Positions 8,886-17,184 of a stretch of 37,655 nucleotides of DNA are shown in pieces; position 1 is the stretch's first letter, and every line of letters starts with the position of its first letter. Source of the stretch: Synergistaceae bacterium UBA5827 (GTDB taxonomy: Bacteria > Synergistota > Synergistia > Synergistales > 79-D21); the NCBI GenBank assembly GCA_002432945.1, contig DJHE01000008.1, positions 11,468 through 49,122 of the forward strand, written 5' to 3'. The notes beneath the pieces were generated by a model that was given only the letters and a program-made list of their open reading frames with translations, was not told the DNA's origin and searched no databases. Both the position numbers and the translations under genes were made by a program.

Positions 8886-9694
8886 AAGCACGCCGCCTCT
8901 TGCTGACGAACGACGACGGGCTTTATGCACCCGGCCTGGTAACCCTGGCCAACGAACTTTTCAAGGCGGGGTACCCTTTGACGGTTGTAGCTCCTGACAG
9001 GGAAAGAAGTAGTGTGGGCCATGCGCTTACGCTGAATCGACCCATTCGTCTCTGGGAAGCCGACAGGGGAGGATATAACCAGGGAATCAAGCTTTTCGGC
9101 TGTGATGGAACCCCATCTGATTGCGTTGTCCTTGGTATGGAGGTTGCCGATCCGGAAGCGGCGTTTGTGGTTTCGGGAATCAATCGCGGCCCAAACCTCG
9201 GTGACGATTTGACCTATTCAGGTACGGTTTCGGCTGCGATGGAAGGACTTATCCTTGGGAAGGGAGCTATTGCGGTCTCCCTGAACTGCCAGAGGTCTGA
9301 CTCAAAACAGCATTACGAGACAGCGGCAAGCGTCGTACTGGATGTTCTGCACTGGCTGGGAGAAAATTTACTGCCCCGCGAGGTCCTGCTGAACATCAAT
9401 GTTCCTAATCTGGAAAAGGCAAGCCTAGAAGGGTACCAGGTTACTCGCAAGGGATTAAGGACATACGAAGGAAAAGTAACGGAGTTCCGAAGCCCTCACG
9501 GGACGCTTTCATACTGGATTGCGGGAAAACCGGAAGATGAGATGGCCGAGGGAACCGATGTCTGGGCCGTGGCTCACAGGAAAGTATCCATTACTCCGAT
9601 CCATATGGACATGACGCATTTCCCCTCACTTGAAATGCTGAGATCCAAGGGCCTGGAGAACCTGGGCCCGGCCGCTTTTAAAGTTGACAAATAA
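8882..9694 (+). CDS. surE: 5'/3'-nucleotidase SurE
   Basis: Metal-dependent nucleoside monophosphatase (270 residues). The N-terminus has the LLLTNDDG metal site (Asp-Asp), then APDRERSSVGH, GTPSDCV and VSGINRGPNLGDDLTYSGTVSAAMEG, all hallmark SurE blocks. The ATG overlaps the protease stop in an ATGA junction, making it the last gene of the hypA-to-surE operon. The -35 hexamer of the argG promoter lies in the last codons of surE. No intrinsic terminator is seen between them. Confidence 0.96.
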   Translation: MKARRLLLTNDDGLYAPGLVTLANELFKAGYPLTVVAPDRERSSVGHALTLNRPIRLWEADRGGYNQGIKLFGCDGTPSDCVVLGMEVADPEAAFVVSGINRGPNLGDDLTYSGTVSAAMEGLILGKGAIAVSLNCQRSDSKQHYETAASVVLDVLHWLGENLLPREVLLNINVPNLEKASLEGYQVTRKGLRTYEGKVTEFRSPHGTLSYWIAGKPEDEMAEGTDVWAVAHRKVSITPIHMDMTHFPSLEMLRSKGLENLGPAAFKVDK

Positions 9695-9712
9695 ACTTAG
9701 GGTCTGTATAAT
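9684..9712 (+). promoter_or_regulatory. Consensus sigma-70 promoter for the argG leader
   Basis: TTGACA at 9684-9689 and TATAAT at 9707-9712, separated by exactly 17 nt: a perfect vegetative promoter. The start site would be near 9719, giving a leader of about 380 nt before argG. The -35 overlaps the 3' end of surE. Confidence 0.93.
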
Positions 9713-9751
9713 CTCCGCAATTTGGAACTTATTCGGGAAGGAGCGTAGTCG

Positions 9752-9913
9752 ATGACACTTACTCTGGAAAGACGAGCTAGACGCATAAGACCGGACTGCC
9801 GCATCGATAACCTGGGAAACAGGGCGATGACGGGACACGCTGGTTGCAAACTCGTCGACAGAGATGAAGTGCCTAAGGCTGAAAGCACTTCTCGATTGAG
9901 AACGACCAAGTAG
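9752..9913 (+). CDS. Putative arginine-rich leader peptide in the argG leader
   Basis: A 53-codon reading frame begins with ATG 9752, preceded at 8-nt spacing by AAGGAG (9738-9743), and ends with TAG 9911-9913. The predicted peptide begins MTLTLERRARRIRPDCR and has 10 arginines, at codons 7, 8, 10, 11, 13, 17, 24, 37, 49 and 51. Six of them fall within codons 7-17 as AGA, CGA or CGC. The frame sits between the promoter and the T-box core of argG. Its 5' part forms one strand of a long stem. It could be a genuine attenuation leader peptide or a chance frame in structured RNA. No homolog is recognised. Confidence 0.4.
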   Translation: MTLTLERRARRIRPDCRIDNLGNRAMTGHAGCKLVDRDEVPKAESTSRLRTTK

Positions 9914-10074
9914 AAACCCCGAGCCCGCTCCGAAGAAAGGCAAAGCCAAGTAGGAGCGCGACTGGTCCCCGATAAAGGACTCCAAAAGAGGCTGATCGCC
10001 GTAAGGCGACCGGCAATCGGGGTGGTACCGCGGGCAGGTTGCTCGTCCCTTTTTTAGAGGGACGAGCTTTTTTT
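9756..10074 (+). promoter_or_regulatory. T-box riboswitch leader controlling argG
   Basis: The T-box core GGGGTGGTACCGCG lies at 10019-10032. It is followed by the typical CGTCCCT/AGGGACG terminator, so uncharged tRNA should favour the antiterminator and permit argG transcription. The bulge reads TGGT, which would pair with an ACCA 3' end (discriminator A), compatible with arginine tRNA. A short stem-loop (TCGCC-GTAA-GGCGA, 9996-10009) precedes the core in the stem III position. Upstream, a long interrupted stem pairs 9756-9776 with 9851-9871. A further hairpin pairs CGCTCC 9926-9931 with GGAGCG 9953-9958. I could not assign the specifier triplet with confidence; CGC or CGA near 9957-9961 and CGC near 9835 are candidates. 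The 405-nt gap between surE and argG is explained by this leader. Confidence 0.93.
10041..10074 (+). terminator. T-box-controlled intrinsic terminator before argG
   Basis: Ten-bp stem GCTCGTCCCT (10041-10050) / AGGGACGAGC (10058-10067) with a TTTTTAG loop and a seven-T tract. It is the regulated terminator of the T-box leader and ends 26 nt before the argG ATG. Confidence 0.95.
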
Positions 10075-10100
10075 GTAACTAAAATTAAGGAGGAAGATCG

Positions 10101-11342
10101 ATGGGTTACAAAGGTAAGGTTGTTTTGGCTTACAGTGGCGGCCTGGATACTTCAGTTGCGATTCTTTGGCTCAAGGAGCAGGGATACGATGTGGTCACGA
10201 TGACGGCGGATGTCGGACAGGCCGTTGATCTTGAGGCAACGAAGGAAAAGGCCCTTAAAACGGGTGCTTGCAATGCTTACGTGATGGACCTCCGTGAGGA
10301 GTTCGTCGAGAATTTCGTGTGGCCAAGCCTGAAAGCGAATGCGATGTACCAGGGGACCTATCCCCTGAATTCCGCTCTTTCAAGGCCCCTGATTTCAAAA
10401 TACCTGGCATGGGTGGCAGAGGTAGAGGGCGCTGTGGCTGTCGCGCACGGTTGCACCGGAAAGGGGCAGGACCAGGTTCGGATCGAGGTCTGCACGAATG
10501 CCCTGAACCCCGACCTTGCCTGCATCGCACCCGTCCGGGACTGGCAGTTCACCCGGGAGGCGGAGATCGATTTCGCAGCTGAGCACGGGATTGAAGTTTC
10601 CCTTACGAAGCAAAGCCCCTACAGCATCGACGAGAACATGTGGGGGAGGTCAATCGAGTGCGGTGTCCTGGAAGATCCGTGGAATGAATCTCCGTCAGAT
10701 GCTTACAAGCTAACTGTGGACCCGTGGAACGCCCCCGATGAGATGGAGACGATCGAGATCACTTTTGAAAAAGGTATCCCCGTGGCGCTGAACGGCAAGA
10801 TGATGAACGGCGTCGACTTGATCCTCGAACTGAACAAGATCGCGGGGGCCCATGGAGTCGGACGCATCGACATGATCGAGGACCGGCTCGTCGGCTTCAA
10901 GAGCCGCGAAGTCTATGAATGCCCCGCTGCAATTACCCTCCTCCAGGCGCATAAGGCACTCGAAACGCTCACGCTCAGCAAGGATCTCCTGACCGTCAAG
11001 AAGGAACTCGAAACGAAATACGCCGAACTGGCGTATGTCGGGTACTGGTTCTCACCGTTGAAAGAAGCCCTTGACGTGTTTGTCGACCATACACAGCAGT
11101 GCGTTTCGGGTGTGGTCAAGGTGCGGCTCTTCAAGGGGCAGGCGGTGGTGGTTGCCATGAAGTCCGATTCGTCCATCTACAAGCATAACCTGGCAACCTA
11201 CTCGGAAGGCGATGCCTTCGATCACAAGGCCGCCGTCGGGTTTATCAAGATCTGGGGCCTTCCGATCAAGACCTGGCGTCAAGCTCATCCTGTAGAGAAC
11301 ATGCCAACCAAGCCTAGCCTGAAGGTCGTTGGCGAGGAATAG
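10101..11342 (+). CDS. argG: Argininosuccinate synthase
   Basis: Joins citrulline and aspartate with ATP to form argininosuccinate, the penultimate step of arginine synthesis. The 413-residue protein begins MGYKGKVVLAYSGGLDTSV, with the N-type ATP pyrophosphatase P-loop SGGLDTS. Other family blocks are GCTGKGQDQVRIE, the DENMWGRSIECG segment, and the C-terminal synthetase domain with SREVYECPAA. AAGGAGG lies 6 nt before the ATG. The gene stands alone between its T-box leader and its own terminator. argH is not adjacent. Confidence 0.98.
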   Translation: MGYKGKVVLAYSGGLDTSVAILWLKEQGYDVVTMTADVGQAVDLEATKEKALKTGACNAYVMDLREEFVENFVWPSLKANAMYQGTYPLNSALSRPLISKYLAWVAEVEGAVAVAHGCTGKGQDQVRIEVCTNALNPDLACIAPVRDWQFTREAEIDFAAEHGIEVSLTKQSPYSIDENMWGRSIECGVLEDPWNESPSDAYKLTVDPWNAPDEMETIEITFEKGIPVALNGKMMNGVDLILELNKIAGAHGVGRIDMIEDRLVGFKSREVYECPAAITLLQAHKALETLTLSKDLLTVKKELETKYAELAYVGYWFSPLKEALDVFVDHTQQCVSGVVKVRLFKGQAVVVAMKSDSSIYKHNLATYSEGDAFDHKAAVGFIKIWGLPIKTWRQAHPVENMPTKPSLKVVGEE

Positions 11343-11368
11343 TTTTTTTGCCTGCATAACGTGGTTGA

Positions 11369-11399
11369 GGGGACCGGGCTTTTGTCCGGTCCCCTTTTT
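11369..11399 (+). terminator. Intrinsic terminator after argG
   Basis: Nine-bp stem GGGGACCGG / CCGGTCCCC with an 8-nt loop, followed by TTTTT at 11395-11399. It isolates argG from the glycerate kinase operon. Confidence 0.92.
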
Positions 11400-11432
11400 C
11401 ATGAGTGTGGAAGTGATAGGATAAAGGAAAAC

Positions 11433-12857
11433 ATGAAGAAAGGGAGAGGTTCGTTGCCGAAGCAACTTTTGTTCCTTAGGCAAACCGCACTGGAAACGTC
11501 CCTGGGAGCGATAAAGACTTGTTCGCCGGAATTGCTTGTCCGGCGCTACTTTGCAACGGCCATTCGAATAGGAGGGCTTCCTTGTTCCTTTTCGGAAACG
11601 ACCGAAATTTTCCTGCTTTCTATCGGGAAGGCAGCCCTTCCTATGGCAAAAGCGGCTGGGGAAATACTGGGTTGGGAAAAAATCAAAGGCTTGGTCGTGT
11701 CACGGAAGGGGCAAGAAAACTGGCAGGCTCCAATACCCCTGGACGTGATTCGGGCAGGTCACCCTTACCCGGACGAGAATTCAGTCCTTGCCGGCAAGAC
11801 AGCCATAGGAAAGCTGGAGGCGCTTAAAGCAGGTGTTCCTGTGCTTTTCCTTGTTTCCGGCGGGGCTTCCTCCTTGTTCGAATTTCCACAGGATGGGGTG
11901 ACGCTGGAGTGTTTACGGGGACTCACGGAAAAACTTCTTCATTCCGGAGCCTCCATCGAAGAGATCAACAAAGTGAGGGTCGCGCTATCGAAGGTAAAAG
12001 GCGGTCGACTTCTTGATGCAGCAGGAAACCGTGACAGCCTCACGTTGATTCTTTCCGACGTAGTCGGGGACAAGATGGAAGCGATTGGCTCCGGACCAAC
12101 TGTGCCGAGCACCTGCAACGCGGCGAGGGAAGCGATCGAAGTCCTGGGGCGGTATCGTCTCTGGAGTATCCTCGATCCGGAAATGAAGGCCTTGCTCGAG
12201 AGGGAATCTGAAAGCTGGAAAAGGGATAACAAGTTCCCGGGGGCACGGCACGAAATCGTTGGAAATAATCGCCTCTTATGTGAAACAGCCACCGAAGAAT
12301 TGAAAAGAAGAGGTTTCAATACCCTCTTCCTTGGTTCGACAATTTCTGGAGAAGCAAGAGAAATCGGGCGCTTAATGGCTGACCTGGCAAAGGAAATCCT
12401 GGTTTCAGGGAACCCGGTTCCAAAACCCGCTGCGATCGTATCCGGTGGAGAAACCGTGGTTTCTTTTAACAGCGATGCCGGGGGAATTGGAGGCCCCAAC
12501 CAGGAAGTCGCGTTGTCTTTTGCCATCCATGGTGCGGATCTCCCTGAAACAGTCCTGGTATCGATAGACACGGACGGTTTTGACGGACCCACTCCCTATG
12601 CCGGGGGGCTGGCAGATGGCCAAACATGGGGAAGAATCCAGGCCTGCGGTCGCGATGCCAGGGAAGACCTTGAACAGCATAATTCGGCAAGAGCCCTGGA
12701 TGCGGCATCCGCCTTTGTTGTAACGGGAAGCACGGAGACTAACCTGAATGACCTGCGCATTTTGCTCGTAGGTAATCCGGATTTGAGGAAAATCGCTGGG
12801 AGGGAAGGTGAAAACGATGAAGCCAATGGTTTTTGTTTCAAGAAACATCCCGGATAA
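11433..12857 (+). CDS. Glycerate 2-kinase (MOFRL family)
   Basis: Phosphorylates glycerate, typically to 2-phosphoglycerate in this (GckA/TtuD-like) family, feeding lower glycolysis. The protein is 474 residues from ATG 11433, with AAAGGA just upstream; TTG 11454, with GGGAGAGG, is an alternative. The N-terminal DUF4147 domain shows LFLVSGGASSLFE, EINKVRVALSKVKGGRL and LILSDVVGDK with GSGPT. The C-terminal MOFRL domain shows GGETVV, GGPNQE, DTDGFDGPT and TGSTETNLNDLRILL. About 25 residues follow the usual family end and overlap the next gene. The next gene encodes a matching hydroxypyruvate reductase. Confidence 0.92.
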   Translation: MKKGRGSLPKQLLFLRQTALETSLGAIKTCSPELLVRRYFATAIRIGGLPCSFSETTEIFLLSIGKAALPMAKAAGEILGWEKIKGLVVSRKGQENWQAPIPLDVIRAGHPYPDENSVLAGKTAIGKLEALKAGVPVLFLVSGGASSLFEFPQDGVTLECLRGLTEKLLHSGASIEEINKVRVALSKVKGGRLLDAAGNRDSLTLILSDVVGDKMEAIGSGPTVPSTCNAAREAIEVLGRYRLWSILDPEMKALLERESESWKRDNKFPGARHEIVGNNRLLCETATEELKRRGFNTLFLGSTISGEAREIGRLMADLAKEILVSGNPVPKPAAIVSGGETVVSFNSDAGGIGGPNQEVALSFAIHGADLPETVLVSIDTDGFDGPTPYAGGLADGQTWGRIQACGRDAREDLEQHNSARALDAASAFVVTGSTETNLNDLRILLVGNPDLRKIAGREGENDEANGFCFKKHPG

Positions 12858-13797
12858 GGGGTTGGATTTAATGAAGGGAAAAGTATCCCTCGAGGTCTGG
12901 CCCGGGGAAGATAATCCGGGCCGGGATGTTTTCCTGGAGAAGGCAGCCTCATGTGATGGGCTTGTCGTTATACCGGGAGACCCGATCGACAGTGAAGTCC
13001 TCGCTGCAGGAAAGTTCCTGAAAATCGTAAGTTGCTATGCGGTCGGATACGATTCGATCGACGTGAATGCGGCAACGGAACTCGGAATCATGGTCACAAA
13101 CACTCCTGATGTCCTTACGGAAACAACGGCGGACTTGGCATTCGGGCTTCTCCTTGCGGCCGCTCGCCGAATTGGGGAGGGTGACCGAGTCATCCGGAGC
13201 GGAGGGTGGAAACATTGGGGGCCGCGGTTCATGCTGGGACAGGACGTATCGGGTGCAACCCTCGGCCTGATAGGAATGGGGCGAATTGGACAGGCAGTAA
13301 GCCGCCGGGCGAAATCTTTCGGAATGAACCTGCTTTATTACGCACGCCACCGCAATGAAATCGCTGAAAGGGAATATGGAGCTCGTTACATGGAAATGGA
13401 AACGCTATTGACCGTCTCCGATTTTGTTTCAATACATTGTCCTCTAACCTCTTCGACGGAGGGCCTTATCGGGGAAAGGCAACTTCGCGCGATGAAACCG
13501 ACGTCCATCCTGGTCAACACGAGCCGAGGGAGGGTCGTTGTTGAGAAAGAACTTGTTCGCGCTCTCCAGGAAGGATGGATTTCGGGCGCAGGTCTCGATG
13601 TTTTCGAAAAAGAGCCTTTACCCCCGGATCATCCTTTCCTTTACATGGAAAACGTTATTCTTTGCCCTCACCTGGGGAGCGCAACCGTGCAGACAAGGGA
13701 GAAAATGTCGGTCATGGCCGCCGAAAACCTTCTTGCGGCCCTTGACGGACATACCCCGCGCTTTTTGGTAAACCCGACAGTCCGCCGGAAAGATTGA
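12817..13797 (+). CDS. D-isomer-specific 2-hydroxyacid dehydrogenase (glyoxylate/hydroxypyruvate reductase type)
   Basis: NAD(P)-dependent reductase (326 residues), probably interconverting hydroxypyruvate and D-glycerate. The Rossmann motif GLIGMGRIGQAV lies near residue 150. The catalytic arginine is in NTSRGRVV, the glutamate in GLDVFEKEPL, and the histidine in CPHLGSA. The ATG at 12817 lies 9-10 nt from an AGGGAAGG Shine-Dalgarno; the GTG at 12808 is too close to it. The gene overlaps the kinase gene by 41 nt. The pairing with glycerate kinase supports a role in serine/glycerate metabolism. Exact substrate preference (glyoxylate or hydroxypyruvate) is not visible. Confidence 0.9.
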   Translation: MKPMVFVSRNIPDKGLDLMKGKVSLEVWPGEDNPGRDVFLEKAASCDGLVVIPGDPIDSEVLAAGKFLKIVSCYAVGYDSIDVNAATELGIMVTNTPDVLTETTADLAFGLLLAAARRIGEGDRVIRSGGWKHWGPRFMLGQDVSGATLGLIGMGRIGQAVSRRAKSFGMNLLYYARHRNEIAEREYGARYMEMETLLTVSDFVSIHCPLTSSTEGLIGERQLRAMKPTSILVNTSRGRVVVEKELVRALQEGWISGAGLDVFEKEPLPPDHPFLYMENVILCPHLGSATVQTREKMSVMAAENLLAALDGHTPRFLVNPTVRRKD

Positions 13798-13808
13798 GGG
13801 GCGCCACT

Positions 13809-15278
13809 ATGCTTGAAAGGCTGGATTTGAAGTTCCGCCTGGGCCGCAAGGAATACGAGAACTCCCTTGAAAACATTCATCGAGAGCTGGGTGCCCTTCA
13901 GCGCCAACTGAGGGAAAAAGGCATTCCCGTACTGGTCCTTGTCGAAGGGTGGGAAGCATCGGGGAAAGGCTATGTGATAAACGAAATGCTCCGACCGCTC
14001 GATCCCAGGGGTTTTGTCGTGAATGACGAGGCTGAGGAAGATCCAGCGGCTTACTTTTACCCACCCTTTAGGAGGTTCTGGAAGATGGTCCCCGAGAAAG
14101 GACGGATCGTTTTCCTGAACCGAAGCTGGTATAGGCAGCTCTTCGCCGGTGAAAAACCGGCATGGAAGAGTCCGGTGGAAATGGCGGCGTTCATCGCAAG
14201 GGCGACAAGATTTGAAGAAGACCTGAATGCAGAAGGGGTCTGCTTCCTGAAGATCTTCCTTCATGTAAGCGCGAAGGAGCAGAAAAGGCGAATTGAGGGG
14301 CTTGCGAAGAATCCTTCCACCAGCTGGAGGGTGTCGAGCAAGGACCTGGAGGAAAACCGGAAATACAAGCGCTACATGGAGACGTGGGAGAGTATCCTCC
14401 ACCAGTCGGACAAGCCTTATTCCCCCTGGGTCTGTATTCCCGCGGAAGACGCGCAGGTCGCTGCCTTGAAGTCTCTTGAAACCCTCGTGATTTTCTTTAG
14501 GAATGCCCTGGAAACGAGAACGGAAGGATTGATCAGGGCGGGTGCACCGGTACCGCCCTCGGGCATTCTCCAACGAGTGGACCTAAAACGATCCCTAACC
14601 TCGGATGAATACAGGGAAGCGCTCCCAGGCCTGCAGAAAATGCTTTTAGAGAAGCAATACGAGCTTTACCGGAAGAGGAAAGCTCTCGTTGTCATTTTTG
14701 AAGGGTGGGATGCTGCGGGGAAGGGCGGAGCCATCAAGCGGCTAACCCAGGGCCTGGACCCGCGAGGCTACGTAGTCAACCCGGTTTCCGCCCCGAACGA
14801 ATGGGAAAAGGCCCACCCTTATCTCTGGAGGTTTTGGGCCAACCTTCCGCGGCGCGGACATATAGGGATCTTTGACCGGAGTTGGTACGGGAGGGTTCTA
14901 GTTGAACGTGTAGAGGGGTTCTGCGGTGACAATGAATGGAAAAGGGCGTACGGGGAAATAAACGGGATGGAGTCCGAATGGCTCCAGTCCGGCTATGGCC
15001 TCGTAAAATTCTGGCTCCAAATCGACAGCGACGAACAACTCAGGCGTTTTCAGGAAAGAGAGGAAACGGATTACAAGAAATGGAAAATCACCCCGGAAGA
15101 CTGGAGAAACCGGGAAAAATGGGACAAATACGAAGCCGCAACCGAGGAAATGCTCTTGAGGACCAGCCCGCCAAGCGCTCCCTGGACGATCGTCGAAGGA
15201 AACGACAAGCGCTACGCTCGCATAAAGGTTCTCAGGACGGTCCTTTCTTCGATGAAGGATCTTCTTCAGAAGGAGTAG
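13809..15278 (+). CDS. pap: Polyphosphate:AMP phosphotransferase, two-domain PPK2 family
   Basis: A 489-residue protein with two tandem PPK2 domains, the arrangement of class II PPK2 (PAP), which makes ADP from AMP and polyphosphate. Domain 1 (about 10-230) has Walker A GWEASGKG and a Walker B-like LNRSWYRQL. Domain 2 (about 260-485) has GWDAAGKGG and FDRSWYGRVLVERV. Only domain 2 keeps the full consensus, so it is probably the catalytic half. The ATG at 13809 has TTGAGGGG upstream, partly within the stop of the preceding gene. In this gene set it would give ADP without using nucleoside triphosphate. Confidence 0.92.
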   Translation: MLERLDLKFRLGRKEYENSLENIHRELGALQRQLREKGIPVLVLVEGWEASGKGYVINEMLRPLDPRGFVVNDEAEEDPAAYFYPPFRRFWKMVPEKGRIVFLNRSWYRQLFAGEKPAWKSPVEMAAFIARATRFEEDLNAEGVCFLKIFLHVSAKEQKRRIEGLAKNPSTSWRVSSKDLEENRKYKRYMETWESILHQSDKPYSPWVCIPAEDAQVAALKSLETLVIFFRNALETRTEGLIRAGAPVPPSGILQRVDLKRSLTSDEYREALPGLQKMLLEKQYELYRKRKALVVIFEGWDAAGKGGAIKRLTQGLDPRGYVVNPVSAPNEWEKAHPYLWRFWANLPRRGHIGIFDRSWYGRVLVERVEGFCGDNEWKRAYGEINGMESEWLQSGYGLVKFWLQIDSDEQLRRFQEREETDYKKWKITPEDWRNREKWDKYEAATEEMLLRTSPPSAPWTIVEGNDKRYARIKVLRTVLSSMKDLLQKE

Positions 15279-15282
15279 CGAT

Positions 15283-15819
15283 ATGGGGTTTCTCGATCTT
15301 GTAAGGAAGCGGCGCTCGACCCGGTCTTTCTTGCCGAACCCTGTAGAAAGAGAAAAAATCGAAAGATGCCTGGAGGCAGCGCGACTGGCACCCTCTGCCT
15401 GCAACGGGCAGCCCTGGCGTTTTATTGTGGTCGAATCCCAGCCGCTGAAGGACAATCTTGCTGAAAAGGCATTCTCAGGTCCTCACAAGATGAATTCCTT
15501 TGCGATCAAGGCACCCGTTATCGTTGCTGTCGTAACCCTACCCACAAAAACGGCGGCATCCCTTGCGGGATTTTTCCGTAGGCTTTCGTATCCTTTGATC
15601 GATATCGGGATTGCCTGCGAACACTTCGTCTTGCAGGCAACAGAAGAGGGGCTGGGGACATGCTGGATAGGCTGGTTCAACGAGAGGGCGGTTAAGAATT
15701 CCCTTACCCTGAAAGGACTGGAAAGAGTTCATATCCTCCTGGCCGTTGGCTATTGCGAAAGGGAACCCCTCGCTTCAGGTAAACGCAAGAATTTGGAAGA
15801 AATGTCCGAGTACAGGTAG
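15283..15819 (+). CDS. Small nitroreductase-family FMN-dependent oxidoreductase
   Basis: A 178-residue flavoprotein of the nitroreductase superfamily. It opens with the FMN-phosphate-binding RKRRSTRSFL, followed by ARLAPSACNGQPWRFIVV and the C-terminal GLGTCWIGWFNERAVK block. The length matches the short, single-domain subfamily. It begins 4 nt after the polyphosphate phosphotransferase stop and is probably cotranscribed. The physiological substrate is unknown. Confidence 0.9.
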   Translation: MGFLDLVRKRRSTRSFLPNPVEREKIERCLEAARLAPSACNGQPWRFIVVESQPLKDNLAEKAFSGPHKMNSFAIKAPVIVAVVTLPTKTAASLAGFFRRLSYPLIDIGIACEHFVLQATEEGLGTCWIGWFNERAVKNSLTLKGLERVHILLAVGYCEREPLASGKRKNLEEMSEYR

Positions 15820-15924
15820 GAACTCTTAAATATAAGCCTGGCTCATTAATGCATAGGTAAGCAAAAAGCCTTATCCTTAAGGGTGAATCCGGTATTGATC
15901 ATCATTGAGGGGGTGTTCCCTGGT

Positions 15925-17184
15925 ATGCGCGAGAAACTGCGTCTGGATGCTGGCGTTGTCGAGGAGATGAACCGCTACCTGCTCGACTCTGATAACCCAC
16001 TTGTAAACGGGGTCCTCAGGGTGATAGACAAGTACGGCACAATAGAACAGATAAACGCTCGTGCAGCGGAGGCTAGAAAACTCCCTAACCTTTTGAGCAG
16101 GCTCCGGAAAATGGAGTCTCCCTACCTTAAGGACCTTGAATGGCTCGAAGAGGCCCGTGACAAGGGGGCCTTCCCGACGATTTCCGAATTCCGCAGGAAA
16201 GCCCTTTCCGGGCAGCCACCGGTCGCTGAATATGCCGAGGACCGGGCCGTGACACTGGAAATCAGTGCACTTCAATACTTCCCATGGCTGATAGAGGAGG
16301 CGCGCAGGGCTATCGAAAAAAGGGAAGTGATGCCTGGCCGATACATCCGTGTCCGCTGTATGGAAGAGCAGGAAAAAGACCAGGGGGACACTTTGGCTAT
16401 CGCTGCGGCAATGCAGATCGTGGGGGCGAGCTACGTCGAAACGCTCGATACCAAGGGAACTGACGGTTCGAATGTCCACCTTGGCGGCCCACAGACGATC
16501 ACGGGCTATTTCGGGGGCATAGGCCAGCCGAACGGGCATCCTCTACTATGGCTTGACGAATTCCTCTATTACTACACAAATTACGGGATTCAGCAGGTCT
16601 TGAACATCAATCCCGGTACGGTTCTCGTCGGTTATATTGCCCATAAGCTCGGAATAGACATGGGATTCAAGATCTCGGTCTTCATGGGAAACGACAATCC
16701 GTACTCCATCTTTTGGACTCTCATGACTGCAAAGCTTTTCAGCCGTCCCGACGGCAGTACGTCTCTTGTCGGTTTCAACGTGAGCAATTCCATCAACGCA
16801 GAGTCTCTCATCACCTCTGCCGAAGTTCGCCGAAAGCTTGGGCTTGAAAGCGCGGTTAGAATTGAGCACCACGTCACGGAAACTTACAGGAGCATAGTGA
16901 GGCAGCCTTATTGCCGAAGGGAAGACCTTCTCAAGGTAGCAGCGAACTTTCCGAATATTTCAGCCAAGCATGAGGGCGGGGACCTTGAAAACGAGAGAGA
17001 AAAGGCGCACCCCTCCGACATACTGGACTATTTCAGGAGCAAGGAAGATGTCTGCAGCTCCGGGGAGATGGATTTGTTGCTCGCCAACTACATGGACAAG
17101 CACGCTGCGGTTAACTGCACTGCCGAGGCGTTGACAAGAAGCGGCTTGTCCTTCATTTCCGCACAGGCGCTCCATCGTAGGTAA
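15925..17184 (+). CDS. Unrecognised conserved-looking protein, 419 residues
   Basis: I do not recognise this family. The protein is soluble, with no signal peptide or membrane helix. The N-terminal third is charged and helical. The core (about 145-285) is rich in glycine, asparagine and aromatics: ETLDTKGTDGSNVHLGGPQT, YFGGIGQPNG, LYYYTNYG, NINPGTVLVGYIAHKLG and FMGNDNPYSIFW. The C-terminal third contains IEHHVTETYRS, NISAKHEGGD and an NYMDKHAAVN segment. Repeating strand-helix units hint at a TIM-barrel-like enzyme, but that is a guess. ATG 15925 follows GAGGGGG. A GTG at 15883 would add 14 hydrophobic residues but has poorly placed ribosome binding. It may be the last gene of the preceding operon or have its own promoter in the 105-nt gap. 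A strong terminator follows directly. Confidence 0.8.
   Translation: MREKLRLDAGVVEEMNRYLLDSDNPLVNGVLRVIDKYGTIEQINARAAEARKLPNLLSRLRKMESPYLKDLEWLEEARDKGAFPTISEFRRKALSGQPPVAEYAEDRAVTLEISALQYFPWLIEEARRAIEKREVMPGRYIRVRCMEEQEKDQGDTLAIAAAMQIVGASYVETLDTKGTDGSNVHLGGPQTITGYFGGIGQPNGHPLLWLDEFLYYYTNYGIQQVLNINPGTVLVGYIAHKLGIDMGFKISVFMGNDNPYSIFWTLMTAKLFSRPDGSTSLVGFNVSNSINAESLITSAEVRRKLGLESAVRIEHHVTETYRSIVRQPYCRREDLLKVAANFPNISAKHEGGDLENEREKAHPSDILDYFRSKEDVCSSGEMDLLLANYMDKHAAVNCTAEALTRSGLSFISAQALHRR

Noticed and set aside
13794..13808. TTG start for the polyphosphate phosphotransferase
   Set aside because: The TTG includes the Shine-Dalgarno (TTGAGGGG) that serves the ATG at 13809 and lies inside the stop region of the previous gene.
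13668..14573. 301-residue open frame on the minus strand
   Set aside because: It lies antisense over the hydroxyacid dehydrogenase end and the polyphosphate phosphotransferase, has an implausible composition, and no ribosome-binding context. It is a shadow of real genes.
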